24,143 bases of DNA from BMS3Bbin07 sp036244995 (GCA_036244995.1 BTTF01000028.1:1-24143); one strand, 5' to 3'. Positions 1 through 7,110 are shown, counted from the stretch's first letter. The notes: generated by a model from the letters alone, not told the origin. A program made the numbers and translations.

Positions 1-202
1 CTTTTCTTGATTTCTAAGTGCTTACTATGTTTGATACACTCGTAATAAATCAGGCTACAAATATCATCTCAAATCTAAGACGATATAAGATGAGCCAGAT
101 ATTTTCTGGATTTTCATTGCAGCTGACAAAAATTGTTCTTTGAAATTACAAAAAAAAATTTTAGAAAGTTGTTTTTGCTATAATACCCGACAAGGAGTTA
201 CT

Positions 203-1129
203 TTGGATCTCTTAAAAGTAGTTTTCCCTACATCCGGAATTGAAACCTATATCTTTATACCACCTCTTGTCTCATTTCTGATATCCTTTTTTACTTCCAT
301 GGCCGGCATCTCCGGGGCCTTTCTGATATTGCCCCTTCAGATGAGTATGTTCGGGTTTACCACCCCATCCGTCAGTTCAACCAACTTTCTCTATAATGTC
401 GTGGGCACGCCGGGAGGGGTATTCAGATACTTGAGGGAAGGGAGAATGTCCTGGCCCCTGGCCGGCTGCATTATAGCCGGCACATTACCCGGCGTGCTGG
501 CCGGATATTATGTAAGGGTAAAATATCTCCCCGACCCTCAAACTTTCAAGTTTTTTGTAGGGGTTGTCCTCTTATACGTCGGGGTACGGCTCTTCAGGGA
601 TGTTAAACAGAAAAGGTCAAACGGGGAAGGGATGGTTCAACGCCTGCAGGAGCTGAATCTTCCTGAAAATACCTTCAGAATCTCTAACGTATCATACGGC
701 CTGAGCAGGATAGAGTATGACTTTATGGGTAAAAAAGTATCCTTCAGCGTACCTGCCATGTTTGCCCTGTCACTGGTGGTCGGGGTTATTGGCGGAATAT
801 ACGGGATTGGCGGAGGTGCCATAATTGCACCCTTCTGCATAACCTTCTTCAGGCTTCCTGTTTATACGGTGGCAGGCGCAACATTGATGGGGACATTTGT
901 CACATCAATCTCGGGGGTGGCAATCTACAGTTTAATTCCGTTAAACCATGGCTTGACGGCCCCTCCTGACTGGCCTCTGGGCCTGTTGTTTGGACTCGGG
1001 GGATTCTTTGGCATGTATTTAGGTGCAAAGACTCAGAAGTATATACCCGGAAAGGTCATAAAACTGATACTTGCGTTGATCATTGTCTCTGTCTCTGCAA
1101 AATATGTATGGCAGTTCATAGCGGGATAA
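203..1129 (+). CDS. TauE/SafE-family sulfite/anion exporter permease
   Basis: An integral inner-membrane protein of the TauE/SafE (DUF81) family, whose members move sulfite, sulfoacetate or related anions; the substrate here cannot be told. About 308 residues are built as two related membrane halves. The first carries a glycine-rich GISGAFLILP motif and the second the matching GIGGGAIIAPF motif. A hydrophilic stretch of about 65 residues, rich in charged residues, separates the halves. I place the start at the TTG at 203 because AAGGAG lies 5 nt upstream (192-197). The frame stays open to a TTG at 140, but that start has no ribosome-binding site and adds a lysine-rich tail before the first hydrophobic segment. 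A TATAAT at 179-184 is close enough to suggest a very short leader, but no good -35 is seen. The family is clear; the substrate is unknown. Confidence 0.85.
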   Translation: MDLLKVVFPTSGIETYIFIPPLVSFLISFFTSMAGISGAFLILPLQMSMFGFTTPSVSSTNFLYNVVGTPGGVFRYLREGRMSWPLAGCIIAGTLPGVLAGYYVRVKYLPDPQTFKFFVGVVLLYVGVRLFRDVKQKRSNGEGMVQRLQELNLPENTFRISNVSYGLSRIEYDFMGKKVSFSVPAMFALSLVVGVIGGIYGIGGGAIIAPFCITFFRLPVYTVAGATLMGTFVTSISGVAIYSLIPLNHGLTAPPDWPLGLLFGLGGFFGMYLGAKTQKYIPGKVIKLILALIIVSVSAKYVWQFIAG

Positions 1130-1147
1130 AGCTGATAAAAGAGGACT

Positions 1148-1475
1148 GTGAAGTTGCAGGGTGAACTGAAAGAAATGATTGCTGATTTCATGCAAAAGGG
1201 ATTTCTGGAAAACATGATCGACATGTTCAAACACGATACATCGCTCTATTCAATCACAGGAGACCTGCTGAGGGATGAAAGGGGGGTTGCCGCACTCCTT
1301 TGAGGAATTGCAAAAGGAAAGGCCACTGGAGGCAAGACTTGCACTTACCTCACTGTTGCCTTTACTCAGGGACAATAATCCTGCCGTAAGGGGAGATGCC
1401 GCATACCTGATTGCAACCGTCGGTGGCAGAGAAGGGCTTGGGTTCAGGTACTACTCTTCCCGTAACCCCTGGTAA
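1148..1475 (+). pseudogene. Broken HEAT-repeat protein gene (frameshifted, 3'-truncated)
   Basis: A GTG-started frame (1148-1303) gives 51 residues beginning VKLQGELKEMIADFM and stops at TGA 1301. A second frame continues without a gap in sense as FEELQKERPLEARLALTSLL and then PLLRDNNPAVRGDAAYLIA, a typical helix pair of a HEAT repeat. The junction CTCCTTTGAG would read A-L-F-E-E-L if one base were removed, so a +1 insertion near 1294-1300 most simply explains the break. The second frame then runs on as non-HEAT sequence into the 3' end of the convergent tolC gene and stops at 1473-1475, so the normal C-terminal repeats are missing too. It lies 18 bp after the permease gene and could have been cotranscribed with it. 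A sequencing error could explain the frameshift but not the lost C-terminus. Confidence 0.6.
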
Positions 1476-2793
1476 TATCGTCTCCCATTGCATGTAGCAG
1501 CCCTGCCTCAGCCCTCTTTACGGAATAAACGGCACTCCAGTAATTTGTCTCTGCCCTGCTCATCAGTGTTACAGCGTCTATGACATCCGTTGCCGTTCCT
1601 ACGCCTTCATGATAGCGAATCCTCTGGAGCCTCAGGTTCTCTTCTGCCTGCGCCACTGCCTCACCGGTCACCTCCACCTTTTTACCGGCACTCCGGAGTT
1701 GAAGATACGCCTTCTTCACCTCAAGCATTATGCCGTCACGGAGTTTTTCTTCCGTCAGAGTGAGACTTCTGAGTTCTGCTCCGGCCTTCCTTATCCTTGC
1801 CCTGGTTGCACCGCCGGAAAAGAGGTTTACCTTTACCCCCGCCAGAAAAGACCAGTTACCCTCATGGACCATGTAACCGTTCTCCTGGTATTCGTATCCA
1901 CCGGAGACATATATATCCGGATAAAACCTTGCCTTCGTTGCCTTCAACTCTTCTTTTTTTGCCCTGATCCTTGTCTGAATCCCTTTAAGTTCAGGTCTTA
2001 AGCGTACGGCAGTCTCCCATGCAGCGTCAAGGGTTATCTCTGTATAGGGTTTTACGCTAATCTCCTCTGGATTGACCTCTTCGTTCAGGGGCCTCACGAG
2101 CAGGCTGTTAATCCGGGATGCCCTCATTGCCCGGAGATTCTTTGTGGTAAGGAGCTTCTGCCTCGCATCAGAGAGCATAACCTCTGCCTGAAGGAGGTCG
2201 TTTTTTGTAATAAGTCCCTCTGCATACATTGCCCTGGTGTCATTCAGATGTGCCTCAAACCGTTTGACCTCATTTTGGGCCACTGTCAGGAACTTCTCTG
2301 TCTCAAGGAGGTCAAGATAGGCAAGTGTAAAATTAAGGGCAACGAGGTTTCTCACCCTGAGTGTGTCCAGCTTTTTTTCCTTTAATCCAAGCCTGGATAC
2401 CCTTAGCATCGAATAGCTACCGCCAAAGTCATATACCAACTGATTTACCTTGAACCCGTACGTGAGGAAGTCTTTCTCCGAGACAGGGACAGACTCAAAA
2501 GGCCCGAAAACTGCCTCCGGCTGATAACTGAGCCATGTCTGATGTGCATAGAGGTCCACCTGCGGCAGCAGTGGAGACCTTGCCAGTTGCACTCCTTCCC
2601 TTACCACATCCTCTTCCGCCTCGGATATCTTTATATCCCTGCCCTGCTCGGTAACTATTTTAAGTCCCTCTTCAAGGGTAAGGGCCAAGGCATTCGATGG
2701 CAGCACAAATAGAAAAAAGGCATGCACAAGAAACAAGAGCGGCAGGACTGTACCGGATAACCGTTTGCAGCTATTGATACCGTAGAAGATCAC
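1444..2793 (-). CDS. TolC-family outer-membrane efflux protein
   Basis: A periplasm-spanning outer-membrane channel subunit of the outer membrane efflux protein family, partner of RND, ABC or MFS exporters with a membrane fusion protein. The 449 residues start with a long hydrophobic signal peptide ending near SNALA (about residue 37). Two related halves follow, each with long amphipathic, charged helices (ARQKLLTTKNLRAMRASRIN; AVAQAEENLRLQRIRYHEG) and the G-x-x-x-x-x-D-x-x-x-A motif (VGTATDVIDAVTLM) typical of the second half. The start is GTG, overlapping the upstream kinase stop by 4 bp (GTGA), with GGAG 5-6 nt upstream. No pump or fusion protein lies nearby; the only partner in the operon is the kinase, which is an odd pairing. 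The 3' end overlaps the broken HEAT gene on the other strand. Confidence 0.88.
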   Translation of the reverse strand: MIFYGINSCKRLSGTVLPLLFLVHAFFLFVLPSNALALTLEEGLKIVTEQGRDIKISEAEEDVVREGVQLARSPLLPQVDLYAHQTWLSYQPEAVFGPFESVPVSEKDFLTYGFKVNQLVYDFGGSYSMLRVSRLGLKEKKLDTLRVRNLVALNFTLAYLDLLETEKFLTVAQNEVKRFEAHLNDTRAMYAEGLITKNDLLQAEVMLSDARQKLLTTKNLRAMRASRINSLLVRPLNEEVNPEEISVKPYTEITLDAAWETAVRLRPELKGIQTRIRAKKEELKATKARFYPDIYVSGGYEYQENGYMVHEGNWSFLAGVKVNLFSGGATRARIRKAGAELRSLTLTEEKLRDGIMLEVKKAYLQLRSAGKKVEVTGEAVAQAEENLRLQRIRYHEGVGTATDVIDAVTLMSRAETNYWSAVYSVKRAEAGLLHAMGDDITRGYGKSST

Positions 2794-3722
2794 AACACTC
2801 CAAAGTTGCTTGTGTATCGGTTAACAAAATCTTCGTATGTATAGCAATGCTCCTGTGTGCCGTATTTCTCTATCGCATACACTGCCGAAACAGCCCCCAT
2901 TTTAACTGTAGTCTCTATATCCTTACCCATAACAAGCCCTTTTATCAGTCCTGCCCTGCATGCATCACCCGCACCCGTAGGGTCTACAACCCCGGAAACC
3001 TTTGCCGGAGGTATATTGATATCCCCATCAGAAGTACTGATAAGAGCGCCTTTTTCGCCGAGGGTTGTAACTATGGTATTTGTAAGCCCTGAAAGCCCCT
3101 TTTTATCCAGTCCGGTCAGCTTCATAATCATCTCAAGTTCGTAATCATTGGAGATAAGTATCGCTGAACCATCAATCCACTCCCTGAGGGCATCCCCTTT
3201 CCAGGCAGTAAGCGACTGTCCGGGGTCGCAGATATAATCAATGCCCCCGTCACTGCAAGCCTTTGCATACTCGATCATGTCCTGAAGGTTTCCGGGCGCT
3301 ATCAGGGCAATAGAGTCTCCTGCACCGGCGCTATTGAACTTATACCCGGAGGGATATTTCATTGCACCCGGATTGAACCCCGTTATCTGGTTGTCGGATT
3401 TGTCGGTTGTTATATATGCACCGGCAGTAAACTCATCATTGATTATCTTTATCCCCTCAACGGAAATCCCGTTCTTCTTCAGCCAATCGAAATATCTTCC
3501 ATGGTCTTTCCCTATGGTTGCAAGTATGACAGGACTCTCGTCAAGCAGACTCAACGAATATGCTACATTGCCGGCAGTGCCTCCGAATTTTTCCACCAAC
3601 CCGTTAACAGTAAAACAGACATTCAGGATATGTATCTTGTCCGGTAAAATATGATCTGAAAACTTACCGGGGAAATCCATTATCCTGTCATATGCCATCG
3701 AACCTGAAACATAAATATTCAT
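2790..3722 (-). CDS. PfkB-family sugar/nucleoside kinase
   Basis: A cytoplasmic ATP-dependent kinase of the ribokinase/PfkB fold, 310 residues. Visible motifs are the N-terminal GG-T-A-G-N substrate-binding segment (residues 47-52) and the C-terminal signature DPTGAGDACRAG at 247-258, whose Asp253 is the expected catalytic base beside the anion hole. SNDYELEMI near residue 191 is the usual mid-domain motif. The overall pattern is closest to adenosine kinase-like or generic carbohydrate kinases; I cannot assign the substrate. The start ATG has AAGGAG about 12 nt upstream. A TATAAT on the minus strand (3748-3753) could be a -10 with a very short leader. It is the first gene of a two-gene operon with the TolC-family gene, the stop and start overlapping. 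Confidence 0.85.
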   Translation of the reverse strand: MNIYVSGSMAYDRIMDFPGKFSDHILPDKIHILNVCFTVNGLVEKFGGTAGNVAYSLSLLDESPVILATIGKDHGRYFDWLKKNGISVEGIKIINDEFTAGAYITTDKSDNQITGFNPGAMKYPSGYKFNSAGAGDSIALIAPGNLQDMIEYAKACSDGGIDYICDPGQSLTAWKGDALREWIDGSAILISNDYELEMIMKLTGLDKKGLSGLTNTIVTTLGEKGALISTSDGDINIPPAKVSGVVDPTGAGDACRAGLIKGLVMGKDIETTVKMGAVSAVYAIEKYGTQEHCYTYEDFVNRYTSNFGVL

Positions 3723-3915
3723 ATCTCTTTTTTTCTCCTTCGGATTTATTATATCCCGTTTATTTTATATCCCAGCCCCTGCGTCTTGTGTTTCTCTTTC
3801 CTTCGTTCAGCGCTGGTTTTGGGTTTTACTCAATACACCATACATTAATTCATGGGTTCATCATGCCTGGTATTTTATATCACCAGATTCTTTTTTTCAA
3901 GGTTTAAGGGGTTTA
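3723..3915. other. Intergenic region between divergent kinase and selenoprotein genes
   Basis: No gene is supported here. It is AT-rich and holds the divergent control region for the minus-strand kinase and the plus-strand selenoprotein gene. The 11-mer TATTTTATATC occurs twice in the same orientation (3761-3771 and 3871-3881), exactly 110 bp apart. It might be a paired binding site, but nothing else supports that. Confidence 0.35.
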
Positions 3916-3944
3916 TTTACTGCAAAGTATTATTATAGTATAAT
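3916..3944 (+). promoter_or_regulatory. Predicted sigma70-type promoter for the selenoprotein gene
   Basis: TTTACT (3916-3921) and a perfect TATAAT (3939-3944) are separated by 17 bp. The start would fall near 3951, giving a leader of about 90 nt before the ATG at 4040. The flanks are very AT-rich, so chance matches are possible. Confidence 0.5.
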
Positions 3945-4039
3945 ATAAGAATATTATTATATATCAAAATCCCTGAATCTCTAAACAGAAATCTCCGGCC
4001 TTTGGTTGGAGAGATTGACTCTTTAAGGAGGAAAACTCA

Positions 4040-4594
4040 ATGAGTTGGATCCGTACGATAGCAGAAGAAGATGCAGATGGTTTATTGGCAGAAATCTACG
4101 AAGAGACTCGCGCAAAAGCAGGGCGCGTAGTTAACCTGGTAAAAGTCCAGAGCCTCCGCCCGGAGACCATGGCAATCGGGAAGAAGCTTTACCGTCACAT
4201 GATGGACAGCCCCGGAGGTCTAAGCAAACTGCAGCGGGTACTGATCGCTACAGTAGTGTCAAAGCTCAATGGCTGCTTTTACTGAATGGAAAGCCATGAG
4301 TCCGATCTCCGTGAAGAGATCAGAGACGATGCCGAGGTATCGAGAATTCAGGAGGATTACCGCCAGGCCAACCTTGATCCAGCCACCAGAAAACTGCTCG
4401 ACTTTGCAGCCAAACTGACGCTGGCCCCTAAAGAAATAAGCAGAACGGATGTTGAAGTTTTGCGTGCAACCGGATTTGCCGACGAAGACATAATTGACGC
4501 AGTACAACTCATTGGTTATTTCAACTACACCAACCGTGTTATGGATAGTCTGGGAATAGATCCCGAACCCGGGATGAGATACAAACCGGAATAA
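4040..4594 (+). CDS. AhpD-like (carboxymuconolactone decarboxylase-fold) selenoprotein with CxxU motif
   Basis: One 184-residue protein read through an in-frame TGA at 4283-4285, decoded as selenocysteine 82. The first 81 residues and the 102 after TGA form one continuous domain of the AhpD/peroxidase-related family: the block before TGA ends LNGCFY and the block after starts MESHESDLR. Relatives have N-x-C-x-Y-C-x-x-x-H here, so Cys79-Phe-Tyr-Sec82 replaces CxxC and His86 is the conserved histidine. In AhpD the second cysteine is the peroxidatic one, so Sec sits at the attacking position. The usual Glu 12 residues before the first Cys is Val67 here, so the proton relay differs. The start has AAGGAGG about 8 nt upstream. 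A perfect hairpin at 4304-4321 fits a bacterial SECIS. Likely role: cytosolic thiol/selenol-dependent peroxide or disulfide chemistry. The alternative is two pieces of a gene broken by a TGC/TGT to TGA mutation, less likely because no other damage is visible. Confidence 0.82.
4304..4321 (+). promoter_or_regulatory. Candidate bacterial SECIS hairpin
   Basis: GATCTC (4304-4309) pairs perfectly with GAGATC (4316-4321) around the hexaloop CGTGAA. A C/A mismatch is followed by two further pairs outside. The apical loop begins 24 nt after the TGA at 4283-4285 and has G as its second base. Published descriptions of bacterial SECIS elements ask for a loop roughly 16-37 nt from the UGA and a G in the first two loop positions; both hold. 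The hairpin lies within codons for SDLREEIR, so it is constrained by protein sequence as well. Confidence 0.7.
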
Positions 4595-4616
4595 AACAGG
4601 CATACCCCCATCTACT

Positions 4617-4658
4617 CCCTCCTGTTTGTGTGCAATGCACAGGCGCGCATCAGGAGGG
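4617..4658 (+). other. Stem-loop after the selenoprotein gene
   Basis: CCCTCCTG (4617-4624) pairs with CAGGAGGG (4651-4658), 8 bp, enclosing a smaller hairpin TGTGC-AAT-GCACA. It lies 23 nt after the selenoprotein stop. A T-tract does not follow on either strand (the plus strand continues GATAAAAAAATA), so it is not a classic intrinsic terminator. It may protect the mRNA 3' end or act with Rho. Confidence 0.45.
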
Positions 4659-4754
4659 GATAAAAAAATACTCAAATTCAGGTATTATACTTTAATGAAT
4701 TATGCAGGGGCAGCGGTTCGTACAGACGGGATTCTCAGTAATTGTTGATAGCTT

Positions 4755-5195
4755 ATGACACGGGAAACAGACCTGACAGAGAGATTCAGGAAATTATTTG
4801 TAAAGGCAGATATTTTATTTCATATATTTGCTGCAGTACTGTTGCTTATTGCATGCGGCTTTATGTTCTACTACGCATTGCTCAATATTATTCACCCATC
4901 TCGAGACTCCATAATACACCTTGTAAATGACGTGCTTTTAGCATTGATAATTCTTGAACTACTCTGGACTGTCATCAGGTTCCTGAAGAAACAGAAATTC
5001 CTGCTGGGCCCCTTCCTTTCCATCGGAATGATAGCTGCGGTAAGAAGGATTCTTTTGATAGAGGCCCAGACCTCCACCATGGAGCATGTGCCTGTTGAAA
5101 AACTCTACGAGATGGGGTTAAGCGCCGTTGTTATCTTAATCTTAATGATTGCATACTACTTGTCCGTTAAGGCACAGCAAATAGAGCAACTATGA
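4755..5195 (+). CDS. PsiE-family (phosphate-starvation-inducible type) membrane protein
   Basis: A 146-residue inner-membrane protein matching the PsiE family: four hydrophobic segments (about residues 20-42, 55-75, 82-98 and 120-138). The family-typical stretch LLALIILELLWTVIRFLK lies in the second, and the conserved basic turn GMIAAVRRILLIEAQ follows the third. The biochemical role of PsiE proteins is not established; the name comes from phosphate-starvation induction in E. coli, and nothing here shows a Pho box. The ATG at 4755 has no clear ribosome-binding site. It precedes yajQ by 20 bp on the same strand, so the two may be cotranscribed. Confidence 0.8.
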   Translation: MTRETDLTERFRKLFVKADILFHIFAAVLLLIACGFMFYYALLNIIHPSRDSIIHLVNDVLLALIILELLWTVIRFLKKQKFLLGPFLSIGMIAAVRRILLIEAQTSTMEHVPVEKLYEMGLSAVVILILMIAYYLSVKAQQIEQL

Positions 5196-5215
5196 CAAGG
5201 AAGGAGGAGTGGTAA

Positions 5216-5713
5216 ATGGCAGAAGCACATTCTTTTGACATTGTATGCGTAGTGGATATGCAGGAAGTGGACAACGCCGTGAATCAGGCAATGAAAGAAA
5301 TAGGTCAGAGGTTTGATTTTAAAGGGAGTAAAAGCAATATAAATATTGACAAGGATAAGGGCGTTGTTACGGTTATTTCTGATGATGAACAGAAGATTAA
5401 AAGCGTTATCGATATTCTGCAGTCAAAGCTTGTCAGGAGAGGGATTTCCCTCAAGGCCCTGAGCTATGGCAAAGTGGAGCCGGCAGCCGGGGATACAGTC
5501 AAGCAGGTAATAACCCTTCAGCAGGGAATCCCTCAGGATAAGGCAAAGGAGATAGTAAAGTTTATAAAAAACACCAAGATTAAGGTGACCTCTGAGATTC
5601 AGAAAGAACAGGTTCGTGTTAAAGGAAAAAAGATAGACGACCTTCAGGCCATTATGTCCAGGGTCAAAGAAAAGGATTTCGGGATACACCTGCAGTTTAC
5701 AAACTACAGGTAA
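5216..5713 (+). CDS. yajQ: YajQ/UPF0234-family nucleotide-binding protein
   Basis: A 165-residue cytoplasmic protein that matches the YajQ family throughout: N-terminal SFDIVCVVDMQEVDNAVNQA, central RFDFKGSKSNI, and C-terminal VRVKGKKIDDLQAIM ending in LQFTNYR. Members have two RRM-like ferredoxin folds, bind nucleic acids, and in Xanthomonas bind cyclic di-GMP and act with a transcription factor; which applies here is not visible. The start has AAGGAGG about 10 nt upstream. It is convergent with the RRM gene; the 128-bp gap between them shows no clear intrinsic terminator. Confidence 0.92.
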   Translation: MAEAHSFDIVCVVDMQEVDNAVNQAMKEIGQRFDFKGSKSNINIDKDKGVVTVISDDEQKIKSVIDILQSKLVRRGISLKALSYGKVEPAAGDTVKQVITLQQGIPQDKAKEIVKFIKNTKIKVTSEIQKEQVRVKGKKIDDLQAIMSRVKEKDFGIHLQFTNYR

Positions 5714-5841
5714 TAAAATAGCCTGTCAAAGGTCTACACAACTTCAGCGCAAACCTTATTTCCTGCTTCCATGAAAATATAACCGGCGGACAGTAGGCAC
5801 ACGCTTTCCGGAGGGTCCCTGCCGAGCCATGTTTTTAGGTG

Positions 5842-6114
5842 TTAATAGTTTGGTCGGCGTTGCGGGCGCTCTCCTCGAGGTTTTGCCTGATTAACCTTTA
5901 TATTACGTCCCTTTAGTTCGGTTCCGTCCAGGGCTTTAATTGCCTCATCTGCTTCCGAATCGTTAGTCATTTCTACAAATCCGAACCCCTTTGACTGTCC
6001 TGAAAACTTATCCGTTATAATGTTAACAGTGCTTACTTCTCCAAACTCTGAAAAAAGCTCCTTCAACTCATCCTCGGTTACATTGTAAGGCAGATTCCCA
6101 ACATAAATATTCAT
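5842..6114 (-). CDS. RRM-domain RNA-binding protein
   Basis: A single RNA recognition motif of 90 residues, the compact type common in cyanobacteria, Nitrospirota and many proteobacteria. RNP2 is IYVGNL (3-8) and RNP1 KGFGFVEM (42-49), with the aromatic residues that stack on RNA bases. The C-terminal tail is short, basic and Arg/Pro-rich (GERPQRRPNY) instead of the longer Gly-rich tail of some relatives. Such proteins are often cold-induced and bind mRNA or membrane-targeted transcripts; that is family knowledge. The ribosome-binding site GGGAAGGA ends 4 nt before the ATG. It is driven from a full-consensus promoter 145 bp upstream, leaving a long leader. It is separated from the cold-shock gene only by a noncoding region. 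Confidence 0.92.
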   Translation of the reverse strand: MNIYVGNLPYNVTEDELKELFSEFGEVSTVNIITDKFSGQSKGFGFVEMTNDSEADEAIKALDGTELKGRNIKVNQAKPRGERPQRRPNY

Positions 6115-6252
6115 GATATCCTTCCCTCAAAAAATGTGCGTTAAAGGAGATTGCGCCATCAAAATAACCATACGCACAAATTAGTCGACAGCGTTCAGCC
6201 AACCATTGGCCGGTTAATAAAGCACCTTATATTTATTATAATTGCATTTAAT
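6115..6252 (-). promoter_or_regulatory. Long structured 5' leader of the RRM gene
   Basis: About 138 nt lie between the predicted start (near 6252) and the ATG. On the minus strand TGTGCGT (plus 6172-6178) can pair with ACGCACA (plus 6135-6141), 7 bp. The loop contains TCTCCTT, whose TCCTT (plus 6144-6148) could instead pair with the AAGGA of the ribosome-binding site (plus 6119-6123). A further small hairpin GCCAA-TGG-TTGGC sits upstream. Alternative pairing of this kind would suit temperature-dependent translation, but this is inferred from pairing alone. Confidence 0.35.
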
Positions 6253-6258
6253 GACAAC

Positions 6259-6287
6259 ATTATATCCTATGGCACCCCGGTTGTCAA
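6259..6287 (-). promoter_or_regulatory. Full-consensus sigma70 promoter for the RRM gene
   Basis: On the minus strand TTGACA (plus 6282-6287), a 17-bp spacer and TATAAT (plus 6259-6264) match the consensus at all 12 positions with ideal spacing. Transcription would run towards the RRM gene. Confidence 0.8.
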
Positions 6288-6646
6288 GCACACGGCACAC
6301 TTTCGGACAGGGTTTTTATTTGTGTTGCACAAATGCATCAATTGCAATTCACGTGCCGTACTCCTATGTAGCAGGGAGCATGTCTTAACAAGGATGAACC
6401 TGCTTGTGAGATATGCTATGCTTATTAGCCTGGCAAACAAATACTGAGTTCTTTTGCCGGCTGAGTGGTTAGCTTTGCTGACAAATATGTCTCCCTGAAG
6501 AGTTGCCAGGATAATAATTACTCTGAATTCATGCCGCAAGTCATTGGCACTTGACTTTTCCGAACAAAAGATGCCATCCTTAGACAGGAATAATAATTAA
6601 GAGCATTCAGAAACAAGGAAGTTTCAGGAGTTTTTGTCACAAGTAG
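6288..6646. other. Intergenic stretch without a supported gene
   Basis: Short open frames exist on both strands but lack ribosome-binding sites and recognisable protein features, so I call no gene. The direct repeat CAGGA-(A)-TAATAATTA occurs near 6505 and 6585. Because a strong terminator ends this stretch at 6680 on the plus strand, a small RNA or a long cold-shock leader may start within it, but no convincing plus-strand promoter was found. Confidence 0.3.
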
Positions 6647-6680
6647 GGCCACAAAGACTTTGTGCTTTGTGGCCTTTTTT
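6647..6680 (+). terminator. Strong intrinsic terminator upstream of the cold-shock gene
   Basis: GGCCACAAAG (6647-6656) and CTTTGTGGCC (6665-6674) form a perfect 10-bp stem with an 8-nt loop followed by six T. No gene reads into it from the left on the plus strand, so it ends either an unannotated RNA or acts as a leader attenuator for the cold-shock gene that starts 63 bp later. Confidence 0.8.
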
Positions 6681-6742
6681 ATTAAGAACTGGATTCCTCA
6701 GGGATTTGGTTTATTAAGCACTAAGTAAGGAGGTAAATCTGT

Positions 6743-6943
6743 ATGGCAAACGGAACTGTAAAATGGTTCAACGAGTCCAAGGGGTTTGGTTTCATAACCC
6801 AGGATGATGGTGCCGATGTTTTTGCGCACTATTCCGAGATTCAGGGCGATGGTTTTAAGAGCCTGGCCGAAGGCGACGTAGTAAGCTTTGATGTCGTTGA
6901 AGGCGATAAGGGCCCTAAGGCAACAAACATCGAAAAGCTGTAA
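6743..6943 (+). CDS. Cold-shock domain protein (CspA family)
   Basis: A 66-residue OB-fold single-stranded nucleic-acid-binding protein of full family length. It has the N-terminal GTVKWFNESKGFGFI with RNP1 KGFGFI (13-18), RNP2 DVFAHYSEI (25-33), and the usual ending GPKATNIEKL. These proteins melt mRNA secondary structure and can act as antiterminators. AAGGAGGT lies 8 nt before the ATG. A perfect terminator follows the stop codon by a few bases, so it is a single-gene unit. The second RNP usually reads VFVHYSAI; the V to A change is minor. Confidence 0.95.
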   Translation: MANGTVKWFNESKGFGFITQDDGADVFAHYSEIQGDGFKSLAEGDVVSFDVVEGDKGPKATNIEKL

Positions 6944-6950
6944 ATCCGGG

Positions 6951-6982
6951 AAGCAGGCCCTGGGTAACGGGGCCTGCTTTTT
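6951..6982 (+). terminator. Intrinsic terminator of the cold-shock gene
   Basis: AAGCAGGCCC (6951-6960) pairs perfectly with GGGCCTGCTT (6970-6979) over a 9-nt loop, and the T-run covers 6978-6982. It begins 8 nt after the stop codon. Confidence 0.9.
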
Positions 6983-7065
6983 CAATAGGCCGCTAAATCT
7001 TCTTGCTTCTCGATTTTTGAACACTCTTTGGTATTCAGGTTGTTGAATTTCCACTTTAATAACCG

Positions 7066-7110
7066 CTGTTCAGTAAATTGCTGTTTAGTAAATTACTGCA
7101 CAGAAAATTA
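7066..7110 (+). repeat. Three tandem 15-bp repeats
   Basis: CTGTTCAGTAAATTG, CTGTTTAGTAAATTA and CTGCACAGAAAATTA follow one another without a gap, and then a run of ATTA units continues to 7120. The array ends just before the ribosome-binding site of the small gene at 7136, so it may be a regulator-binding array or slipped-strand remnant. No function is shown. Confidence 0.6.

Noticed and set aside
95..109. CCAGA-TATTT-TCTGG hairpin before the TauE/SafE gene as a terminator
   Set aside because: The stem has only five pairs and the following ATTTTC is a poor T-tract.
4286..4594. A separate 102-residue gene starting at ATG right after the TGA
   Set aside because: No ribosome-binding site precedes it, it lacks the N-terminal half of the fold, and it continues the same frame and domain across the TGA. 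A split gene is less consistent than readthrough as Sec.
4259..4675. A long open frame on the minus strand opposite the selenoprotein gene
   Set aside because: It shows no family features or ribosome-binding site and mirrors the strong plus-strand coding pattern.
6151..6539. Overlapping open frames on both strands in the RRM-csp gap
   Set aside because: No ribosome-binding sites, no protein-like composition, and one overlaps the RRM promoter.
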